From: Bacteroidota bacterium
GTDB taxonomy: Bacteria; Bacteroidota; Bacteroidia; Chitinophagales; Chitinophagaceae
Length of the DNA stretch: 8,790 nt
Reading direction: 5' to 3'
NCBI GenBank assembly: GCA_023412975.1
Contig: JAEZRB010000139.1
Coordinates: 1-8,790 of the forward strand
Positions within the stretch are counted from its first letter, which is position 1; each line of letters starts with the position of its first letter. Below are positions 5,376 through 8,790 of this stretch, piece after piece. The position numbers and the translations under genes were made by a program. The notes under the pieces were generated by a model. That model was not told where the DNA came from. It did no database searches and worked only from the letters and a program-made list of their open reading frames with translations.

Positions 5376-5702
5376 TCAACAACAGTTATTTTCGTTATAA
5401 GCTGCGAAAAAGTTCTCGAAGCTGGTTTTGTACTGGTTCCAGACCTTAGGATCTATGCAATAGCAAACACTGGTCCCATCAATGGTGCCCTGGATCAAAC
5501 CTGCATTCTTCAGCTCTTTGAGGTGTTGCGAAATAGTAGCCTGGGCCAGCCCCAGTTCATCCACCAGGTCGCCGCAAATGCAGGCATTGGCTTTGATCAG
5601 GTGCTGGATGATGGCGATCCGCGCGGGATGCGCCAGTGCCTTCATCATCCTGGCCAGCTTGTTTTGCTTTTCCGAGAAAATCTCTGTTCTTGTCAATCCC
5701 AT
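5376..5702 (-). CDS. arsR: ArsR/SmtB-family arsenic-responsive repressor, 108 aa
   Basis: This is a small winged-helix repressor expected to bind the operon promoter and release it on binding As(III). The order is: helix KQNKLARMMKALAHPARIAII (residues 12-32), then CIC (41-43) at the start of the next helix, the recognition helix AQATISQHLKELKNAG (53-68) and the beta wing GTIDGTSVCYCID (72-84). The CxC at Cys41/Cys43 lies where the arsenite-sensing cysteines of classical ArsR are found. A second CxC (Cys80/Cys82) is in the wing and the protein ends in CC (107-108). The start at 5702 was chosen because the first helix begins soon after it and because the 32-residue extension to an ATG at 5798 would run through the operator-like palindrome. 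It is the first gene of the ars operon. Confidence 0.92.
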   Translation of the reverse strand: MGLTRTEIFSEKQNKLARMMKALAHPARIAIIQHLIKANACICGDLVDELGLAQATISQHLKELKNAGLIQGTIDGTSVCYCIDPKVWNQYKTSFENFFAAYNENNCC

Positions 5703-6052
5703 ATCTATCGCAATATTACGATGTATTAACTTACTACCAAAATTTTTTTTAAACCTCACTTTATTCTGAAGAAAGGGCAATTGCCGGCTGTGCCACAAAA
5801 ACAGCTTGATGCTTTATAGTTTGAGATTTATATTTGAATCACTCTCTTGAATGATAAAAGCTCCATTCCATTGACGATGGCCCACTGCTTAATTTGTACT
5901 TAGGTGAAATCTATATTTTCCCAGGACTATGAAGAATGTATTTGGCTTATGTTGTAGTCTTATCGGTTTTCACAAATAAAAATTGAACAAAAATGCGAAG
6001 GTTCATGTTGTACAAAAGAAGTTAAGACAACAAATGTGATAAAAATATAGTT
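5703..6052. other. Divergent intergenic region between arsR and the Cys-Cys protein gene
   Basis: These 350 bases carry the control sequences for two diverging genes. Near arsR there is an operator-like palindrome (5707-5722) and, on the minus strand, a possible -7 element AAATTTTG (5745-5738, one mismatch to TAnnTTTG), without a clear upstream TTTG partner. Near the plus-strand gene I see an 8-base palindrome ttgtacaa (6008-6015) and no clear promoter. No further gene is visible. Confidence 0.5.
5707..5722. promoter_or_regulatory. Operator-like palindrome upstream of arsR
   Basis: The plus-strand sequence ATCGCAATATTACGAT is symmetric at 7 of 8 pairs. It ends 4 bases before the arsR start codon, in the position of an autoregulatory site. 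A near copy lies before arsM. ArsR binding is inferred from the repeated occurrence in the operon, the symmetry and the position; no experiment is available here. Confidence 0.55.
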
Positions 6053-6364
6053 ATGCCGGACACAGTTAAAAAGGGAGAATTGAGCTGCAAACTGACCAGT
6101 TCTGAACTTCGCAAACGAAAAGAGGAGGTAATAGCTGTTCTCAAGGCAAAGATCCTGGAGAAACAGGAATTGGCCGATGGTTACAAGTACAGGTTTGAGG
6201 CTACAGATGAAATGCTTGATCTGCTGACAGATTTTCTGAAATCCGAAAGCGCCTGCTGCAATTTTTTCGATTTCAACCTGGCCTTAAGTGAAAAAATAGT
6301 CTGGCTGTCCATTACAGGACCTGAGGGTGTAAAGGACTTCATAAAAACTGAACTAGAATTTTAG
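6053..6364 (+). CDS. Conserved-looking small protein with a Cys-Cys motif, possibly metal-related, 103 aa
   Basis: I cannot name this protein. It is soluble, without signal peptide or membrane segment. Residues 11-47 contain a strand (LSCKLTS) and a long charged helix (ELRKRKEEVIAVLKAKILEK), followed by GYKYRFEAT. Then come a helix (MLDLLTDFLKSE) leading into SACCNFFDFNL (residues 65-75, with vicinal cysteines 67 and 68), a strand ending in IVWLSITGP and a last helix (GVKDFIKTEL). The pattern ExxCCxFF before a WLxITGP strand is one I associate with small proteins in heavy-metal resistance loci, which is a memory-based link. It is the only plus-strand gene, diverging from arsR, and no copy of the ArsR operator-like site lies before it. 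A role in handling As(III) or another thiophilic metal is an inference. Confidence 0.8.
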   Translation: MPDTVKKGELSCKLTSSELRKRKEEVIAVLKAKILEKQELADGYKYRFEATDEMLDLLTDFLKSESACCNFFDFNLALSEKIVWLSITGPEGVKDFIKTELEF

Positions 6365-6374
6365 AAAATTCTGC

Positions 6375-6406
6375 AACCCTGAAAATGTATTACCCTGAGG
6401 GTTTTA
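6375..6406 (+). terminator. Possible terminator between convergent genes
   Basis: Eleven bases after the Cys-Cys protein stop there is an inverted repeat, aaccct (6375-6380) with agggtt (6398-6403), followed by a short T run. A second overlapping pairing is accct-g-agggt (6392-6402). The loop in the first pairing is 17 bases and the T tract has only four T's, so termination strength is doubtful. The position between a plus-strand and a minus-strand gene end supports the idea. Confidence 0.3.
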
Positions 6407-6466
6407 CTTCGATTCACCAGGCTGGAAATCACTTCGCGGGTTGAGATAGTTCAAAAACCGGAGTAC

Positions 6467-7081
6467 TCATATCATCTGCAGACGCGCAGCCATTCTCACC
6501 AGCGAAGCGGTATTCCTCGCATCAAACTTTGCCAGCAGGTTTTTGCGGTGCGTGTCCACCGTGGTGATGCTGATAAACAACTTTGCTGCGATCTCAGCGT
6601 TGGTCAGGCCCCCGGCAATCAGTTCCAAAACCTCTTTTTCACGGCGGGTAAGCACGATCCTGTCGGGGTTTTCTTTACGAAGTGCCTGGGATACTTCATC
6701 ATTGAGGTAGATACGTCCTTTCATAACCGTTTCAATCGCCTCAACCAATTCCTCCTGGGTAGCATTTTTTAATACATAACCCGAAGCGCCATTTTCCATC
6801 ATTTTCTGAATAAAGCTCTGTTGGTTGAAGGTGCTGAGCCCAATAACAAATACGGCGGGATAACGTTCCTTCACTTCTTTGCAAAGTTCAATACCGCTTA
6901 TACCAGGCAGGTTGATATCCATCAGGATCACATCAGGCTGTCGCTGCCGGAGAAAAGCCAGGCAGGATTCAGCATTGGAGGCATGACCCAGCCATTCTAT
7001 GCTTTTTTCATGCTGCAATAGCGAGCGGATGCCTTCAATTACCATGTAATGATCATCTATAATAAATACACTTGTTGGCAT
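6467..7081 (-). CDS. NarL/LuxR-family response regulator, 204 aa
   Basis: This is a DNA-binding response regulator activated by phosphorylation from the adjacent sensor kinase. The receiver domain spans about residues 3-120: acidic pair Asp9/Asp10 (IIDDHYMV), phosphoacceptor Asp55 (ILMDINLPG), switch Ser/Thr at 83-84 (GLSTF) and Lys105 (YVLKNA). The LuxR-type helix-turn-helix follows at about 142-200, with LTRREKEVLELIAGGLT, NAEIAAKL and the recognition helix region SITTVDTHRKNLLAKF. Length is typical for the class. It begins 21 bases after the kinase stop codon, so the two form one operon with kinase first. The genes it controls are not evident; nothing links it to the ars or GH1 genes apart from distance. 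Confidence 0.95.
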   Translation of the reverse strand: MPTSVFIIDDHYMVIEGIRSLLQHEKSIEWLGHASNAESCLAFLRQRQPDVILMDINLPGISGIELCKEVKERYPAVFVIGLSTFNQQSFIQKMMENGASGYVLKNATQEELVEAIETVMKGRIYLNDEVSQALRKENPDRIVLTRREKEVLELIAGGLTNAEIAAKLFISITTVDTHRKNLLAKFDARNTASLVRMAARLQMI

Positions 7082-7102
7082 TGCTGATGATTAAATTTAG
7101 TA

Positions 7103-8790
7103 TTACTCATCGCTTAAATTTATCTCCACCATCACGGACGTTCCTTCTCCTGGTGCCGACCTCAGGTCCAGCTTTCCCTGCAGGTATTCAACCCGGCTTT
7201 GAATATTCAGCCATCCCACGCCCTGTGCGGCTTTTATCGCAGTGGTATCAAACCCGCTTCCATCATCTTCTACCGTTAAAGATATGCTCCCGTTTGTCCT
7301 GCTCACCTGCACAATCGCGCTGGTGGCACCCGCATGTTTGATCACGTTATTCAACAATTCCTGCGCTATCCGGTAGATCGTAATGGCGGTAGTCTGATCA
7401 AGTTTCCCGGATTCCATTCCGATCGACTGGTAATTGACCTGCAACGCGCCGGAGCGGTTGATATCATTGCAAAAATCTTTCAGGGCTGTATCCAGGCCAA
7501 ACTTAACCAGGGCTTCCGGCATCATGTTGTGTGCCACGCGGCGCATTTCCTTGATCGAACTGTTCAGCATATCTATGCTGCGTTCAAAGGCCTGCGCATT
7601 GTCAGGCGTCATGATCAAATTTCCCTTCATCGTATTCAACGAATATTTAATGCCGGACAACATCCCTCCCAGCCCGTCGTGCAGGTCTTTTGCCAGGCGT
7701 GTCCTTTCCTGCTCCTCCCCTTTCAATACAGCTTCAGCGGCCGTTAGCTGCTTCTCCGTTTCCAGTTCGCTGATCCGCTGCTGCTGCAGTTTTTGCTTTT
7801 GCCTGAAATTACGATAGCCAAGCACCGATAGCAGTACTAAAAGCAGTGCGCCGCCAATCAAAATATAGTTCAGCATATTCTTTCTCTGGATCTTCAATAA
7901 CTGCCCCGCTAAAAGCGCATCCTTTTTGGCGGTTTCATATTTTTTCTCGAGCTCATTCGCATACTTTCTTGATTCAAGACCAGCCACGGAATCGCTGACC
8001 TGTTTGTACAACTGGAAGTACTCAAAAGCCTCCTTATATTTTCCCCTGACAGCATAGACATCCGATAGGTATTTATAACCCTCATCGAGCATACCATAGT
8101 AGTTGATCGCCCTGGCGTCGCGGATACCTGCGAGTAAATAGGTTTCAGCATCACTGTATTTCTCCTGGATGATTGCTATAGCGCCCATCTGCAATTGTGC
8201 TTCGGCCATACCATAACGATAATTGTAGTTTTTTGAAACATCATAAGCCTTCCTGAAAAAATAAAATGCCGAATCCGGTTGCGGCAATTTTTTGTATACC
8301 TGGCCCGATATAAGATAGTAGGTAAACAGGATATCGATATTATCAACGTTTTCCGCTTCGTCAAAATACATTCCCGAACTATCCAGGAATGATTTAGCCA
8401 GCTCGTTACTATCCTGCTTACTATTTGCGTTGGCCAACATAAAATAGGACATAAAAAGTTCCTGCCTGGCACCGCCATTCTTTGCAGCGATGACAGCTTT
8501 ATGGGCGTATTCCATTTGCTTGCTGTTCTCCTCTAAATCGCCAAACAAATTTGACAGGTTGATATATTTAGTTACGAGGCTCCGCGTCAATTGAAGTTCT
8601 TCGATCAGGGAAATACTCCTGAGATAATAATCTATGGCCTGTTGAAACTCGTTCTGTGCTTTCAAAGCATTCGCTTTGTCATTATAGGCATTAGCTTCCC
8701 ACAATTTCGCGTTTGGATGATCTGATTTCTGATAGTTCACAATGGCCTGGTCAATATTGGCGATCACACGGTCATAATCCGCTGCCGTAC
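7103..8790 (-). CDS. TPR-containing sensor histidine kinase, HisKA_3 type (5' partial)
   Basis: The reading frame is open to the window edge, so the true start is outside; a GTG at 8767 exists but the frame continues upstream of it (residues TAADYDR). Counting from 8767, residues 1-290 are helical with tetratricopeptide-like repeats, clearest at about 185-218 and 226-259. A transmembrane helix follows at about 299-317 (YILIGGALLLVLLSVLGY), then a coiled-coil-like linker (320-355). The HisKA_3 dimerisation and phosphoacceptor domain has DLHDGLGG with His363. The ATPase domain has an N box (QELLNNVIKHA, 469-479), DDGSGF (501-506) and GVGWLNIQSRV (516-526). This arrangement, with a periplasmic TPR sensor and a single helix, is common in Bacteroidota. 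It partners the response regulator 21 bases downstream. The signal sensed is unknown. Confidence 0.94.
   Translation of the reverse strand, partial: TAADYDRVIANIDQAIVNYQKSDHPNAKLWEANAYNDKANALKAQNEFQQAIDYYLRSISLIEELQLTRSLVTKYINLSNLFGDLEENSKQMEYAHKAVIAAKNGGARQELFMSYFMLANANSKQDSNELAKSFLDSSGMYFDEAENVDNIDILFTYYLISGQVYKKLPQPDSAFYFFRKAYDVSKNYNYRYGMAEAQLQMGAIAIIQEKYSDAETYLLAGIRDARAINYYGMLDEGYKYLSDVYAVRGKYKEAFEYFQLYKQVSDSVAGLESRKYANELEKKYETAKKDALLAGQLLKIQRKNMLNYILIGGALLLVLLSVLGYRNFRQKQKLQQQRISELETEKQLTAAEAVLKGEEQERTRLAKDLHDGLGGMLSGIKYSLNTMKGNLIMTPDNAQAFERSIDMLNSSIKEMRRVAHNMMPEALVKFGLDTALKDFCNDINRSGALQVNYQSIGMESGKLDQTTAITIYRIAQELLNNVIKHAGATSAIVQVSRTNGSISLTVEDDGSGFDTTAIKAAQGVGWLNIQSRVEYLQGKLDLRSAPGEGTSVMVEINLSDE

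Noticed and set aside
5703..5798. 32-residue N-terminal extension of ArsR
   Set aside because: It would translate the operator-like palindrome and is not typical of the family; the helix pattern starts after Met at 5702.
6008..6015. Palindrome ttgtacaa upstream of the Cys-Cys protein as an operator
   Set aside because: Eight bases is too short to stand out by itself, and no second copy was seen in the window.
7334..7817. Plus-strand frames of 127-137 residues opposite the histidine kinase
   Set aside because: They lie entirely over the conserved HisKA_3 and ATPase coding region and have no recognisable domain.
7103..8767. Sensor kinase starting at the GTG at 8767
   Set aside because: The frame continues open upstream to the window edge and the TPR region has no signal peptide at that point, so the gene is 5' partial.

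Overview
The window looks like a chromosome segment from a member of the Bacteroidota, probably Chitinophagaceae-like. The reasons are lipoproteins with relaxed lipoboxes, Tat-exported lipoprotein glycosidases, a TPR-containing sensor histidine kinase paired with a NarL-type regulator, AT-rich spacers and little Shine-Dalgarno signal. The genus is an inference. Every gene but one (6053-6364) is on the minus strand.

Region 1 (about 1-3257, minus strand) reads in transcription order: a small putative lipoprotein (3224-2964), a complete Tat-signal GH1 beta-glucosidase-like lipoprotein (3000-1453), a UPF0114/YqhA-like membrane protein (from 1439), a 204-residue lipoprotein of unknown function (941-327), and the first 90 residues of a second GH1 lipoprotein (271-1) that runs off the window. 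The two GH1 proteins are tandem paralogues, 70 of 90 N-terminal residues identical by my count. The UPF0114 gene is split by an in-frame TGA at 1154-1152. The same frame stays open for 63 more codons and encodes the rest of the family fold, ending 18 bases before the next gene.

Region 2 (3258-3600) is an AT-rich spacer without a convincing gene. It holds a 15-base palindrome and a cluster of inverted repeats built on the sequence aagtg/cactt.

Region 3 (3601-5702, minus strand) is an arsenic operon in the order arsR, arsM, arsN2-like acetyltransferase, arsC. ArsR would sense As(III), ArsC would reduce arsenate to As(III), ArsM would methylate As(III), and the acetyltransferase belongs to a family that travels with these genes. 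No efflux pump (ArsB/Acr3) is present in the window. The arsN2-like gene carries a one-base frameshift in an A7 run. Reading past it restores a normal C-terminus whose stop codon overlaps the arsC start as ATGA. Two copies (14 of 16 bases identical) of a partly palindromic site lie just upstream of arsR and of arsM and are the best candidate ArsR operators. A divergent 103-residue protein with a Cys-Cys motif (6053-6364) lies across a 350-base spacer and may be a metal-related accessory, but its role is not known.

Region 4 (6467-8790, minus strand) is a two-component pair: a TPR sensor kinase of the HisKA_3 type, 5' end outside the window, followed after 21 bases by a NarL/LuxR-type response regulator. 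Its target is not evident.

The most notable points are the two single-base lesions whose downstream frames are intact (UPF0114 and arsN2), the repeated operator-like site, and the repeated vicinal cysteine pairs at the ends of ArsR and ArsM.
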